Of a DNA stretch of 64,000 nt, positions 43,253 to 53,216 are shown one piece after another. Made by a program: the position numbers and the translations under genes. The first letter of the stretch is position 1. Each line of letters opens with the position of its first letter. This stretch comes from Haladaptatus halobius (GTDB lineage Archaea; Halobacteriota; Halobacteria; Halobacteriales; Haladaptataceae), in assembly GCF_020618475.1 (NCBI RefSeq), contig NZ_CP085336.1:868001-932000 (forward strand). The letters are read 5' to 3'. The notes under the pieces were generated by a model. The model searched no databases. It saw only the letters and a program-made list of their open reading frames with translations, and had not been told where the DNA came from.

Positions 43253-44539
43253 TCAGAAGCCATAGAACAGCGGCCACGCGAGAACGGCGACCCAGATGGC
43301 GAGGGCTGCCTTCACCACCACGTTCCAGCGTCCGTTCTCCTTTTGCTGCGCCCCGCCGACCGCGAACGTCCCGACGACGGCGAGGACGACAAGTCGGTGG
43401 AGCACGACCGCGATGGGGAGCACCTTGACGCCGATGCTCCGGTAATCGAGGAGGAATCCAAGACCGAGGGCGACGACGGCGACGCCGAACCAGTCCAGCG
43501 ACCGCCCGCCCTTCGGAAAGCCGACCGTGGCCAGCGGTAGGCCGACGACGTAGACGAGGTAGCCGATGCCGGCGATCGCCTTCACGGGGACGGCGGGGAC
43601 GGTCGTCTCGACGAAGATGCTCGCGCTGCGTACCAGCAGCGGGAGGCCGATGAGCGTGGCGGTAAGCGCAACTCCGCGTTGGTTCGTCTCCGTCGAGAGC
43701 CATGATTCGGCCTCACGAAGCGACGAGAGCACCGATTCCTGCACGCCGACGGAACCGAGGAACAGCGCGACCCACACCAGCGATACCGGTCGTAGTTCGC
43801 TCGTCTCTCGAAGTTCGATGACCGACACCCACCCGTCGGTGTCGGAGATGCCACCGTTAGCGAATCGCTCGCGGGAGATATCGTCGACGTACCACTTTCC
43901 ATAGTACTGACTGTCGAGATAGTACTGTGCCATCGAGAGCGACCCGACCGAGTGTCGCAGTCGGAACCAGTCCCAGTGTTCGTGGTGAGCTTGGACGGCT
44001 GTCCACGTCTGGTTCCCTTTTCCCGCTTCGTAGAGTCGGAGGTGATACCGCGAGCCGAAGTAAGTGCCATCGTGGAGCTGTGCCGTCTCCGTGACCCACC
44101 CGCCGCGCGAACCGGGGGCTTGGATGTAGGTGTACCGCGTCGCCCCCGTGGTGTTGCGCCACTCGACGATCTGGTCGTTGACGACCACGGGTTCGTCCTC
44201 GTCCCCCACCCCTCGCCACTCGTTCGACTGGTTGTCCCACTTTGCCCCTCGTCCGGTCTTCAACTGCGTCACGACTCGTTCGGAGTGTCCGCGGATGACG
44301 GCGTTGATGGGGAGGGTCAACGAGTCGAACGACTTTCGTCGGCTCGTAAACGGCCACAGCTTCGCCGAACTGTTCTCTTTCGGCTTGACGAGTCGCACGT
44401 CCTCGGGTTCTTTCCGTTCCGTCTCGTCGACCGAATGCGGCGCGAGGAAACCGGGTTGGACGACGATGAGACCGAAGAGTACGAGAAGCAGGATGCCCGT
44501 CACAACGCGGCGGTCGACCCCGATTCGTGATCCGGGCAT
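43253..44539 (-). CDS. Haloarchaeal membrane protein with large extracellular domain
   Basis: 428 residues. One N-terminal helix (VTGILLLVLFGLIVVQPGFL), then an external domain of about 220 residues rich in aromatic residues and N-glycosylation sequons (WRNTTGA, GNQTW). Then about five or six helices (from ~270; SLVWVALFLGSVGV to VAVLAWPLFYGF). It could be a transporter or an extracellular-sensing protein. Family not recognised. Convergent with the DUF7350-type lipoprotein, 5 nt away. Confidence 0.7.
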   Translation of the reverse strand: MPGSRIGVDRRVVTGILLLVLFGLIVVQPGFLAPHSVDETERKEPEDVRLVKPKENSSAKLWPFTSRRKSFDSLTLPINAVIRGHSERVVTQLKTGRGAKWDNQSNEWRGVGDEDEPVVVNDQIVEWRNTTGATRYTYIQAPGSRGGWVTETAQLHDGTYFGSRYHLRLYEAGKGNQTWTAVQAHHEHWDWFRLRHSVGSLSMAQYYLDSQYYGKWYVDDISRERFANGGISDTDGWVSVIELRETSELRPVSLVWVALFLGSVGVQESVLSSLREAESWLSTETNQRGVALTATLIGLPLLVRSASIFVETTVPAVPVKAIAGIGYLVYVVGLPLATVGFPKGGRSLDWFGVAVVALGLGFLLDYRSIGVKVLPIAVVLHRLVVLAVVGTFAVGGAQQKENGRWNVVVKAALAIWVAVLAWPLFYGF

Positions 44540-44773
44540 ACGTATCGAAGGATTTCGAGTCGTACAAAATTAGTGTACTGGCCGTTTTCGGTTACTCCGA
44601 AGCGAAGATATGACAACTCATCCACCCTACGACGATAAATGTCCGCTCGCTCACCGGTTGCTCGTAGTTGCTCGCCGTACGATCGACGGTCTCCGACAGC
44701 GCAGTCTCCGTTCCATCGCAGACGCGTCTCGCCGGTCGACGTTTATCGTATCGGAGAGAAAAGCGAGGACGGT

Positions 44774-45748
44774 TTACGCGACGACACGGCCATCTTCCGC
44801 GGCTTCGAGCAGTTCCTGGTAGCGGTTACGGATGGTGACTTCGCTGACGCTGGCGACCTCGCTCACTTCGGCCTGCGTCACCTTCTCGTTGCTGAGGAGC
44901 GCACCCGCGTAGACGGCTGCGGCGGCCAGACCGACCGGCGACTTTCCGCTGTGGACGCCCTGCTCCTTCGCGGTTTTGAGCAGGTCGTGAGCGCACCGCT
45001 CGGATTCGTCGCCGAGGTCGAGGTCGGACGCGAACCGCGTCACGTAGTTCTGCGGGTCGGCGGGCTGAATCTGGAGTTTGAGTTCGCGCACGATGTAGCG
45101 GTAGGTGCGCTTGAACTCCATCTCGTCGATGCGGCTGACGCTCGCCACCTCGTCCAGGCTCCGGGGGATATCGCTCTGGCGGGCCGCCGCGTAGAGCGAG
45201 GCGGTCGCCACGCCCTCGATGGAACGCCCCGGGAGCAGGTCTTCTTCCAACGCCCGGCGGTAGATGACGCTGGCCGTCTCGCGGACGTTCTTGGGAAGGC
45301 CGAGCGCGCTCGCCATCCGGTCGATCTCGCCCAGCGCCTGCTTCAAGTTGCGCTCTTTCGAGTCGCGCGTGCGGAACCGCTCGTTCCACGTGCGGAGTCG
45401 CTGCATCTTCTCGCGCTGGCGCGACCCGAGCGTCCGGCCGTAGGCGTCCTTGTTCTGCCAGCCGATGTTGGTCGAGAGCCCCTTGTCGTGCATCATCTTC
45501 GTCGTCGGCGCGCCGACGCGGCTCTTTTCGTCCTTTTCCCTCGCGTCGAAGGCGCGCCACTCCGGTCCGCGGTCGACGTTATCTTCTTCGACGACCAATC
45601 CGCAGTCTTGACAGACGGTCTCGCCGTGCCCCTCGTCGGCGACGAGTCTCCCGCCGCACTCGGGACAGACGCCTTCCTCCTGTTCGTTCTCTCGCTCGCG
45701 GGTCGATACGTCGGACTCGCTGTAGCTCTGAATTTTGGTGGATGTCAT
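44774..45748 (-). CDS. tfb: Transcription initiation factor B (TFB)
   Basis: 324 residues. The N-terminal zinc ribbon CPECGG...CQDCG is followed by the B-reader/linker segment (GPEWRAFDAREKDEKSRVG, TNIGWQNKDAYGR) and two cyclin-like repeats (ERNLKQALGEIDRMASALGLP and GDESERCAHDLL...). It recruits RNA polymerase to TBP-TATA complexes. Haloarchaea carry several tfb genes with partly separate roles; this one stands alone. A TATA-like element precedes it. Confidence 0.93.
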   Translation of the reverse strand: MTSTKIQSYSESDVSTRERENEQEEGVCPECGGRLVADEGHGETVCQDCGLVVEEDNVDRGPEWRAFDAREKDEKSRVGAPTTKMMHDKGLSTNIGWQNKDAYGRTLGSRQREKMQRLRTWNERFRTRDSKERNLKQALGEIDRMASALGLPKNVRETASVIYRRALEEDLLPGRSIEGVATASLYAAARQSDIPRSLDEVASVSRIDEMEFKRTYRYIVRELKLQIQPADPQNYVTRFASDLDLGDESERCAHDLLKTAKEQGVHSGKSPVGLAAAAVYAGALLSNEKVTQAEVSEVASVSEVTIRNRYQELLEAAEDGRVVA

Positions 45749-45827
45749 GGTTGTGGGTTGGCGGGCGCTCCCGGGAGGGAGAACCTGAAGAATCCCGGAG
45801 GGCCACTTCCTAACCAACAGTTAGTAC

Positions 45828-45842
45828 GATATATACTTAAAT
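45828..45842 (-). promoter_or_regulatory. TATA box upstream of tfb
   Basis: On the minus strand it reads TTTAAGTATATAT, about 80-90 nt before the ATG, which implies a short 5' leader of roughly 55 nt instead of a leaderless start. The following gap (to about 46047) holds AT-rich sequence and no gene. Confidence 0.45.
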
Positions 45843-46047
45843 GTTTCGTAGTATGGTGCCATTCCTGACTTTCCGTATTCTTCGTTAATGATGCCTGAAA
45901 CGGGAGCCAATGGCCGTTTTACGCTCGAGAAATTGCGAAATTGTGATCCGAAACGGACAAAACTATATCGGTTTTACGCCGGGTGATTTTGTGCTAAATT
46001 TTCGGCTTCTATCGGGCAGACTGATGCTGTCGGTTCGAAATGACGTC

Positions 46048-46677
46048 CTACGTCTCCTCGTTCAGGTACGTCCTCGCAACCTCGTCCGGAACCTGCTCGA
46101 ACACACGGTAGAACTGTCCGACCGCGCTGAAGTACGGCGGAACCTCGACGTAGAGTACGCCGTCCGCTTCGTCGGACAACTGCTCGACCGACCGAGGCGA
46201 GCCGACGGGGACGGCGAGGACGACGCGACTCGCTCCCGCGTTTCGCACCTGCCTGAGGCATGCGATGGTCGTCGCTCCCGTGGCGATGCCGTCGTCTACG
46301 ACGACGACTCGGTCGCCCGCGACGTCCGGAATCGGTTCGTCACCTCGATACTCCGCCGCTTTCTCGCGGGCGGCTTCGGCCTGCCGCTCGCGCTCCCGTT
46401 CGACGTATGCTTCGTCCACCCCTAACCGGTCGATGAGGTCGTCGTTCAGCCAGACGCTCCCGTCCGCACCGACCGCACCGATGGCGAGTTCGGGGTTACC
46501 GGGCGCGCCCAGCTTCTTGGCGACCACCACGTCCAGCGGCACGCCGAGTGCGTCGGCTACCGGTCGTCCGACCGGGAGTCCGCCTCGCGGAATGGCGAGT
46601 ACGACGTCCGCCGTCACCCCTTCGCGCACAACGCGGTCGGCCAGTTGCTCTCCCGCGTCCGTTCTATCGTTGAACAT
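46048..46677 (-). CDS. Phosphoribosyltransferase-family protein
   Basis: 209 residues of the PRTase fold. PRPP-binding loop VVVVDDGIATGAT, N-terminal VVLAIPRGGLPVGRPVADAL and a hood region with GDEPIPDVAG. The length and the GSPRSVEQLSDEADGV end resemble the small orphan PRTase-like proteins (sometimes annotated as erythromycin-esterase-linked) rather than a nucleotide-salvage enzyme. The substrate is unknown. No operon partners. Confidence 0.75.
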   Translation of the reverse strand: MFNDRTDAGEQLADRVVREGVTADVVLAIPRGGLPVGRPVADALGVPLDVVVAKKLGAPGNPELAIGAVGADGSVWLNDDLIDRLGVDEAYVERERERQAEAAREKAAEYRGDEPIPDVAGDRVVVVDDGIATGATTIACLRQVRNAGASRVVLAVPVGSPRSVEQLSDEADGVLYVEVPPYFSAVGQFYRVFEQVPDEVARTYLNEET

Positions 46678-46807
46678 CCTCCTCCCCTGTGCCGACTAGT
46701 ACACCCATCCAGTAAAAGCACTCGGCAAGGCGTTGTTGACAGAACGTATATCTAACGGACGCAACAACTATGGTGGCGTACTCAGTCTGTCAACGAAACG
46801 ATGGAGA

Positions 46808-49005
46808 ATGAGTGACTCACCGTCTATCGTCGTTCTGCACGTGGACGATGACGAAGACCTACTCGACCTCACTGCGACGTTCCTCGAACGGGAGTCGGAG
46901 CAGTTGCAACTCCGAACCGCGTCGTCGGCCACGGACGCCCGCGAGGAAGTACGAAAGGGTGGTATCGACTGCGCCGTCTGCGACTACGAGTTGGGCGACG
47001 CGAACGGACTCGACTTACTCGAAACGGTTCGGGAACTCCATCCGGAACTCCCGTTCATCCTCTTCACCAGCGTCAGCAGCGAAGCGTTAGCGAGTCGTGC
47101 GGTCTCCGCGGGCGTCACCGACTACTTCCAGAAGGACGTTTCGAGCGACCAGTGTGCGGTGCTGGCGAATCGCATCGAGAAAGCCGTCCACTCATATCGC
47201 ACCGACGACGCGCTCCGCGAGCGGGAAGAACTCTACCGCACCGTCGTGGAGGGGAGCCACGACGTCATCTAAATCCATCGAGACGACCGATTCGAGTTCG
47301 TCAACCGGCGAGTGTGCGAAATCACCGGCTACGACACGGACGAACTGTGCGGCATTAACGTCTGGTCGCTCCTGCAGCCGGACGACCACGACCGCGTCAG
47401 AGATATCGTGACGAGTCGCGAGAGCGGCGACCATGCCGTTTCGATCTATGAGTCCAGGTTCCAAACGAAAGACGGCGAGACGCGCTACGGGGAGTTCTCC
47501 GTCCGAAGAACGAACTACGAGGGTCGTCCGGCGATCATCGGATCGGTTTGAGACGTGACCGACCGAAAACGAACGGAAGACCGACTGCACGCGCTCATCG
47601 AACACTCGTACGACCTCATTGCACTCGTCGACGAGTCGGGCGTTTTCCACTATCACAGTCCGTCCATCTAACGCTTCGGCTACGACCCGGACGAGATCGT
47701 GGGGGACGTTTCGTTCGACCACGTCCATCCCGACGACCGTCCCCGCGTGGTCGAGACGTTCCATCAGGTTATCGACGACCCCGACAGCTATCGAACCATC
47801 ACGTACCGATTCCGCCGCGCCGACGGTTCGTGGCGCTACCTCGAAACGACGGGCGAGAACCGACTCGACGACCCGGCGGTCGGGGGACTGGTGCTCAACT
47901 CCCGGGAAGTGACCGGGCGGGAAAACGGGGAGCAGACGCTCGAAGCCCTCCACAACGTGACCCGCGAACTGATGGCCGCCGAGACGACGACCGCGATCAG
48001 CGAAATCGCGGTTCGAGCGGCACGCGACGTGCTCGCCCTTCCGCTGACCGGAATCTGGCGGTACGACGACGCGGAGTTTCGGTTGATCGCCAGAACTGAA
48101 GAGCACCACGGAGCGTACGGGGACGCAGAGACCGTATCCGACAGAAGCGCCACACTAGACGCCTTCGAAACCGGCGAGGCGGTCGTCCGGCGACGGCACA
48201 CGACCGACGACCAATCGGAGGCGCTCGTCCCGTTAGAAAACCGCGGCGTGATGGCGTTCGGCGGCGAGCGACTGGACGATTTTGACGTGTACTACGCCCA
48301 ACTGTTCGCCGCGAACACCACCGCCGCCCTCGACAGAACCGAGCGAGAGGACGAACGGAAGCCGACCAATGCGAACTGGAGCGTCAGAACGTGCGTCTCG
48401 AAGAGTTCGCCAGCGTCGTCTCCCACGACCTCCACAACCCGCTGAACGTCGCGCAGGGATTCCTCGACCTGTACCAAGCGACGGGGAAAGACGAGCATCT
48501 AGACCGGATAGTACGCGCTCACGACCGGATGGTGGGCATCGTCGAGGACGTGCTGACGCTGGCGCAGCAGGGGCAGACGGTCAGCGAAACCGAACCGGTC
48601 GACGGGACGGCGGTCACGACGAGCGCGTGGGCGTTCGTCGAGACGGAGTCGGCGACCCTCGACGCGTCGTGGGACTCGACCATCGACGCGGACGCGAGTC
48701 GGCTTCAGCAGTTGCTCGAAAACCTGTTTCGGAACGCCGTCGAGCACGCCGGCCCCGACGCGACGATTTCCGTCGGCGAACTCGAAACCGGCTTCTACGT
48801 CGAGGACGACGGCCCCGGCATCTCGCCCGACGACCGCGAGACGGTGTTCGAGTCGGGCTACTCCTCCGACGAGGGTGGCACCGGATTCGGCTTGACGATC
48901 GTCAAGCAGATAGCCGAGGCACACGACTGGCGCGTCTCGCTCGGCGAGTCGAGCGCGGGCGGGGCACGATTTGAGTTCGCGGGTGTCGAACGAGTCGGTG
49001 AATGA
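46808..49005 (+). pseudogene. Receiver-PAS-PAS-GAF-histidine kinase gene with three stops and a frameshift
   Basis: Receiver start IVVLHVDDDEDLLDL and LPFILFTSVSSE. Then in-frame TAA (47270-47272), TGA (47549-47551) and TAA (47669-47671) fall inside or between two PAS domains whose sequences otherwise run on in the same frame (RFEFVNRRVCEITGYD; RFGYDPDEIVG). A GAF domain follows. One shift near 48360 then joins FASVVSHDLHNPLNVAQGFL (H-box) to NAVEHAG, DDGPGIS and GTGFGLTIVK. The restored protein would be about 730 residues. The kinase part alone has an intact open frame (48391-49005) and might still be expressed. Confidence 0.85.
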
Positions 49006-49598
49006 CGCGCGTCTCGCAGGACACCGTCCTCGAACATTGGCTCGAACTCGAACGTCGTAAGGCGGATACGCCGTCGTTCGACACCGAATCGCTGTCGGAG
49101 CGAGAGATGATCGACCGACTCCTCCGCCTGAAACCGGGTGCGGCGTCGTTCGTCTGGCGCGACGCTCCGATAGAGTGGCATCGACTGACGCTCTCCCGGC
49201 GGGCGTTCGAACGACTGCGGGTCGTGGCCGGCCCGGATGAACTGCTGTGGCGGGCGCTCTCGCCCGACGGGACGATTCTCGGGGCCGCCCGCCGAATCCA
49301 GGACGGCGACCCCGACGACCTGACCGCCGAGACGGGCGTCGCTGTCGGTCGAATCCTGTCGATTCGGGACGACCCGCCGGACGAACCCATCGTGCTGGTC
49401 GACCGCCGCGACTGCGCGCCGCCTCGCGTCGCGGACGGAAACTACCGGGCGACGGCGCGGGCGCTGACGCTCCTCGAAACCGACGAGTATGACCCGGTTC
49501 GGGCGTACCTCGCCGTCTGTCCGCGACCCGTGCTCGAACCCCTTCGACGTCGCCTCTGTGACGCCGTCCGCCGTCTGCTTGGTCGGCGGACGTGGTAG
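49002..49598 (+). CDS. Hypothetical protein heading the PTPS/GT4 operon
   Basis: 198 residues with no recognised family. Acidic, with RDAPIEWHRLTLSRRAFERLRVV and AVGRILSIRDDP; Arg-rich C-terminus. The ATG overlaps the stop of the kinase remnant by 4 nt, and the next gene starts 28 nt after its own stop, all on one strand. It might be an enzyme or regulator of the same pathway; I cannot say which. Confidence 0.6.
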   Translation: MTRVSQDTVLEHWLELERRKADTPSFDTESLSEREMIDRLLRLKPGAASFVWRDAPIEWHRLTLSRRAFERLRVVAGPDELLWRALSPDGTILGAARRIQDGDPDDLTAETGVAVGRILSIRDDPPDEPIVLVDRRDCAPPRVADGNYRATARALTLLETDEYDPVRAYLAVCPRPVLEPLRRRLCDAVRRLLGRRTW

Positions 49599-49626
49599 CC
49601 GAAAGGAATTTCCCGGACTCCGTCGC

Positions 49627-50664
49627 ATGGCACACGTGCCATCCGCACGCACCGTCTACTTCACGGGGCCGCGCGGACTCGACGTTCGCGTGGAAGGGGT
49701 TTCCGAACCGGGGCCGAACGAGGTGCTCGTCCGCGCCGAGGTGTCGGCGGTCAGCCCGGGCTCCGAACTCCTCGTCTATCGCGGGGACGCGCCGACCGAA
49801 CTGGCGACCGACACGACCATCGACGCGCTCTCCGGCACGCTCGACTTTCCGCTTCGGTACGGCTACGCGACCGCCGGGCGCGTCGTCGCTATCGGACGGA
49901 ACGTCTCGGACGACTGGCTGGACGAGTCCGTCTTCGCGTTCCACCCGCATGCCAGCCACTTCCTCGCGCCGCCGGACGACCTCGTCCCGATTCCGGCCGA
50001 CTACTCCCCGGAGGAGGCAGTCTTCTTGCCGAACGTCGAGACGGCGGTGAACTTCGTCCTCGACGGAACGCCGCGAATCGGCGAGCAGGTCGTCGTTTTC
50101 GGACAGGGCGTCGTCGGGCTGTTGACGACCGCGCTGCTCGCGGACTGCCCGCTGTCCGACCTCGTGACGCTCGACCGCTATCCTACCCGGCGCGAACTCG
50201 CGGGGGAACTGGGCGCGGATCGCTGTCTCGACGCGACGGGCGACGCCCTCGAAGAGATCGACGCCGTCCTCTCGCGGCCAGAAACCCCCGCCGGGGCAGA
50301 CCTCACCTACGAACTCTCCGGCAACCCCGACGCGCTGGACGACGCGGTGGCGGCGACGGGCTACGACGGGCGGGTGCTCGTCGGGTCATGGTACGGCGAG
50401 AAGCGGGCCGACCTGAACCTCGGGGGTGCGTTTCACCGAAGTCGAATCGACATCGAAAACACGCAGGTGAGCACCCTCGACCCGGAACTCCGGGGGCGGT
50501 GGGACGCTGCCCGCCGACTCGACGTGGCGTGGCGACGACTCGCCGACATCGACACGGGACGACTCGTCACCCATCGCGTCCCCGTCGAGGACGCCCCCGA
50601 AGCGTACCGACTATTGGACGAACGACCCGACGAGGCGGTGACCGTCCTCCTGACTTACGAGTAA
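49627..50664 (+). CDS. Zinc-independent-looking MDR dehydrogenase
   Basis: 345 residues of the medium-chain dehydrogenase fold. The usual catalytic Cys and His ligands are absent: the region reads SAVSPGSELLVYRG and YGYATAGRVVAIG. The Rossmann motif VVVFGQGVVGLLTTAL is intact, and DRYPTRR follows. This type resembles BchC-like or quinone-oxidoreductase-like members. ATG start chosen at MAHVPSARTVY. Two nt before the PTPS-like gene, so cotranscribed. Confidence 0.85.
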   Translation: MAHVPSARTVYFTGPRGLDVRVEGVSEPGPNEVLVRAEVSAVSPGSELLVYRGDAPTELATDTTIDALSGTLDFPLRYGYATAGRVVAIGRNVSDDWLDESVFAFHPHASHFLAPPDDLVPIPADYSPEEAVFLPNVETAVNFVLDGTPRIGEQVVVFGQGVVGLLTTALLADCPLSDLVTLDRYPTRRELAGELGADRCLDATGDALEEIDAVLSRPETPAGADLTYELSGNPDALDDAVAATGYDGRVLVGSWYGEKRADLNLGGAFHRSRIDIENTQVSTLDPELRGRWDAARRLDVAWRRLADIDTGRLVTHRVPVEDAPEAYRLLDERPDEAVTVLLTYE

Positions 50665-50666
50665 CC

Positions 50667-51044
50667 ATGTACGAAGTAAGCGTTTCGCGGACGTTCGTCG
50701 CACAGCACTACCTGACCGTTCCGAACCCCGGCCCGGAAGGTGACCTGCACTCCCATCGGTACGGGGCCGAACTCCGCCTTCGCGGCGAGTCGTTGAACCG
50801 GCACGGCTACCTCGTCGACATCGACGCGGTGCGCGACTCGCTGGACGACGCGGTAGACCGCTACCGCGACGAGACGCTGAACGACCTCCCGGAGTTCGAG
50901 GGACTGAATCCAAGCGTCGAACGTTTCGCTTGCCTGTTCTGCGACCGGGCTCTCGACGGAATCGACGCACCGGAGGTCGGCGAGGCGAGGGTCCGAATAC
51001 ACGAGGACGATGACGCGTGGGCCGCCTTCGAGCGGTCGGTGTGA
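50667..51044 (+). CDS. 6-pyruvoyl-tetrahydropterin synthase (PTPS/QueD)-like protein lacking the catalytic Cys
   Basis: 125 residues. The zinc histidines His14 (FVAQHYL) and His28/His30 (HSHRY) are kept. The catalytic cysteine expected about four residues before HSH is missing (the segment reads PEGDLHSH). NPSVERFACLF matches the usual P-T-x-E-N-x-A block. Without the cysteine it probably does not make 6-pyruvoyl-tetrahydropterin or act as QueD, but could perform a retro-aldol-like or other pterin reaction. The stop overlaps the glycosyltransferase start. Confidence 0.75.
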   Translation: MYEVSVSRTFVAQHYLTVPNPGPEGDLHSHRYGAELRLRGESLNRHGYLVDIDAVRDSLDDAVDRYRDETLNDLPEFEGLNPSVERFACLFCDRALDGIDAPEVGEARVRIHEDDDAWAAFERSV

Positions 51045-52105
51045 TGCGCCTAGCACTCGTCGCGTACGGGTCGCTCTCCGAGCGGTCGGGCGGCTTTCGC
51101 TACGACCGAAAACTGGTCGAACACCTCCGGGAGCGCGGGCACGAGGTGCGGGTCGTCGGCCTGCTGTGGGAGAACTACGGTCGGTGTCTGCTGCACAACG
51201 GTTCGCGCCGACTTCGCTGGCAACTGGCGGGATTCGACGCGCTTCTCGAAGACCAGCTCTGTCATCCGTCGCTGGTCTGGACGAATCGTTCGATCGACGC
51301 GCCGATTCTCTCCGTCGTCCACCACCTCCGGTCGAGCGAATCGCGGGCGGCGTGGCGAAATCGCGTCTATCGCGCCGTCGAACGTCGCTACTTTCGGGGC
51401 GTCGACGGTGCGATATGCAACAGCGAGACGACACGGCGATCCGTTCTCGACCTCTGTCACCTCCCGACGACGGTGGCGTACCCCCCGGGCGACCGGTTCA
51501 CACCGCCTTCGCCGCCCCGCAGGGAGTTCGAGGGGTCGCTTCGGCTCGTCTTCCTCGGCAATATCGTTCCGCGGAAGGGGCTCCACGTCCTGCTCTCAGG
51601 GCTCTCGCGGGTGACCGGCGACTGGCGTCTCACGGTCGTCGGCGCGTCCGCGGACGCGGCGTACGTGAAGCGAGTTCGCGCCCTCCGCGACGAACTTAGC
51701 TTGGGGGAGAAGGTTTCGTTCGCGGGTCGGCTCCCCGACGAGGCGGTGGCCGGACACCTCGCCTGGAGCCACGTTCTCGCCGTTCCATCTCTGTACGAGG
51801 GGTTCGGACTGGTGTACCTCGAAGGGATGGCGTTCGGTCTGCCGGCGATCGCGACGACCGCGGGCGGCGCGAGCGAGGTCGTCACCGACGGAGAGGACGG
51901 ATTCGTGCTTCCGCCGGATGACCCCGACGCCATCGCCGAGACGGTTCGCGTCCTTCGGGACGACAGGGACGCGCTCCAGCGGATGAGCCGGGCGGCGCGA
52001 AACCGATACGAAGGGCATCCGGGGTGGAACGACGCCACGAACGCGGCGGAGCGACTGCTCGACGAAGTGACCGGGAGCGCGAGCACGATTCCCGCAGAGC
52101 CATGA
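51044..52105 (+). CDS. GT4-family glycosyltransferase
   Basis: 353 residues with two Rossmann-like domains. N-terminal MRLALVAYGSLSERSGGFRYDRKLVEHL and C-terminal LPSLYEGFGLVYLEGMAFG-type E-x7-E motif, as in GT4 enzymes that use nucleotide sugars. It transfers a sugar to an unknown acceptor. ATG overlaps the PTPS-like stop by one base and the methyltransferase ATG overlaps its stop, so it sits inside a coupled operon. Confidence 0.88.
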   Translation: MRLALVAYGSLSERSGGFRYDRKLVEHLRERGHEVRVVGLLWENYGRCLLHNGSRRLRWQLAGFDALLEDQLCHPSLVWTNRSIDAPILSVVHHLRSSESRAAWRNRVYRAVERRYFRGVDGAICNSETTRRSVLDLCHLPTTVAYPPGDRFTPPSPPRREFEGSLRLVFLGNIVPRKGLHVLLSGLSRVTGDWRLTVVGASADAAYVKRVRALRDELSLGEKVSFAGRLPDEAVAGHLAWSHVLAVPSLYEGFGLVYLEGMAFGLPAIATTAGGASEVVTDGEDGFVLPPDDPDAIAETVRVLRDDRDALQRMSRAARNRYEGHPGWNDATNAAERLLDEVTGSASTIPAEP

Positions 52106-52950
52106 CGTTCCAGCAGTACCTCGCCGCGAAGCGGACGGTGGACGACCGGGCGCTGAACCGCCGGGTTCTCGCGCGATTTCGGCGCGAACTCCCCGACTCC
52201 GTGCGACTCCTCGAAGTCGGGGCCGGAACCGGCGCGATGGTCGAGCGTCTGCACTTGTGGGGTTGCTTGCCCCGCGAGGTTCACTACACAGTGCTCGATA
52301 TCGACCCGGAGAACCTCGAAATTGCGCGGGAGCGACTGTTGGCGCGAGGTTTCGACTCTCGCGGTGACGAACTCCGGCTCGAACGCGGTGACCGACGCAG
52401 TACGATCGTCTTCGAAGTCGCGGACGCGGTCGAGTTCGCCCGAGCGACGGATCGCAAGTGGGACGCTATCGTCGGCCACGCCGTCGCCGACCTGCTCGAC
52501 CTCGATTCGGCGATTCCTGCGCTCTTGTCGGCGCTTGAACCGGACGGGATATGTTACTTCCCGATCACCTTCGACGGCGGCACGACGTTCGACCCGGTTC
52601 ATCCGCTGGACGGGCGAGTCGAACGACTGTACCACCGGCACATGGACGACGAGGGCGGATGTAATCGGGCCGGGCGGCGACTGCTCGCGGGTCTCCGAGC
52701 GCGGGACGCGACGGTGCTCGCGGCAGGGAGTTCGGATTGGCTGGTGTATCCACGAGCGGGGTCGTACCCCGCGGACGAGCAGGTCTTCCTTCGTCACATC
52801 ATCGGAATTATCGAAAGTGCGCTCGCCGACCATCCCGCGCTCGAAACCGAGGCATTCGCTGAGTGGTCGGCGACGCGTCGCCGACAGGTCGAGAAAGCGG
52901 AACTCACGTACGTCGCCCATCAACTGGACGTGTTGGCGAGAAGAGCGTAA
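52102..52950 (+). CDS. Class I SAM-dependent methyltransferase
   Basis: 282 residues. Motif I VRLLEVGAGTGAMVERL, then YTVLDIDPENLEIARERL and IVGHAVADLLDL. It methylates a small molecule or lipid; the operon partners suggest a glycosylated product. Last gene of the operon, followed by a 266-bp gap before an arylsulfotransferase-like gene. Confidence 0.85.
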   Translation: MTFQQYLAAKRTVDDRALNRRVLARFRRELPDSVRLLEVGAGTGAMVERLHLWGCLPREVHYTVLDIDPENLEIARERLLARGFDSRGDELRLERGDRRSTIVFEVADAVEFARATDRKWDAIVGHAVADLLDLDSAIPALLSALEPDGICYFPITFDGGTTFDPVHPLDGRVERLYHRHMDDEGGCNRAGRRLLAGLRARDATVLAAGSSDWLVYPRAGSYPADEQVFLRHIIGIIESALADHPALETEAFAEWSATRRRQVEKAELTYVAHQLDVLARRA

Positions 52951-53216
52951 CCGGTTCCTCTCGCGACCGCCGACTTCGCGTTTGCCGCGCTCCGCTCTGC
53001 CCTCGTTTTTCGTCGAAGCTCTCCGTTCTGCCTCCCGCCGGTGTCCGCCTCGGTGCTGGTCGCATCGTCCTGCAGACCGCCGTCGTATTTGTCTCGTGGG
53101 ACACAATTCGACGCTGGTGATCGGATTCGAATTCGGAGAAGAACCGGTAGAATCACCAACCGGCGATGGTGGACGAAACACAAAATACTCAAAGTGAAGG
53201 TTCCCGAGTATAGTTT

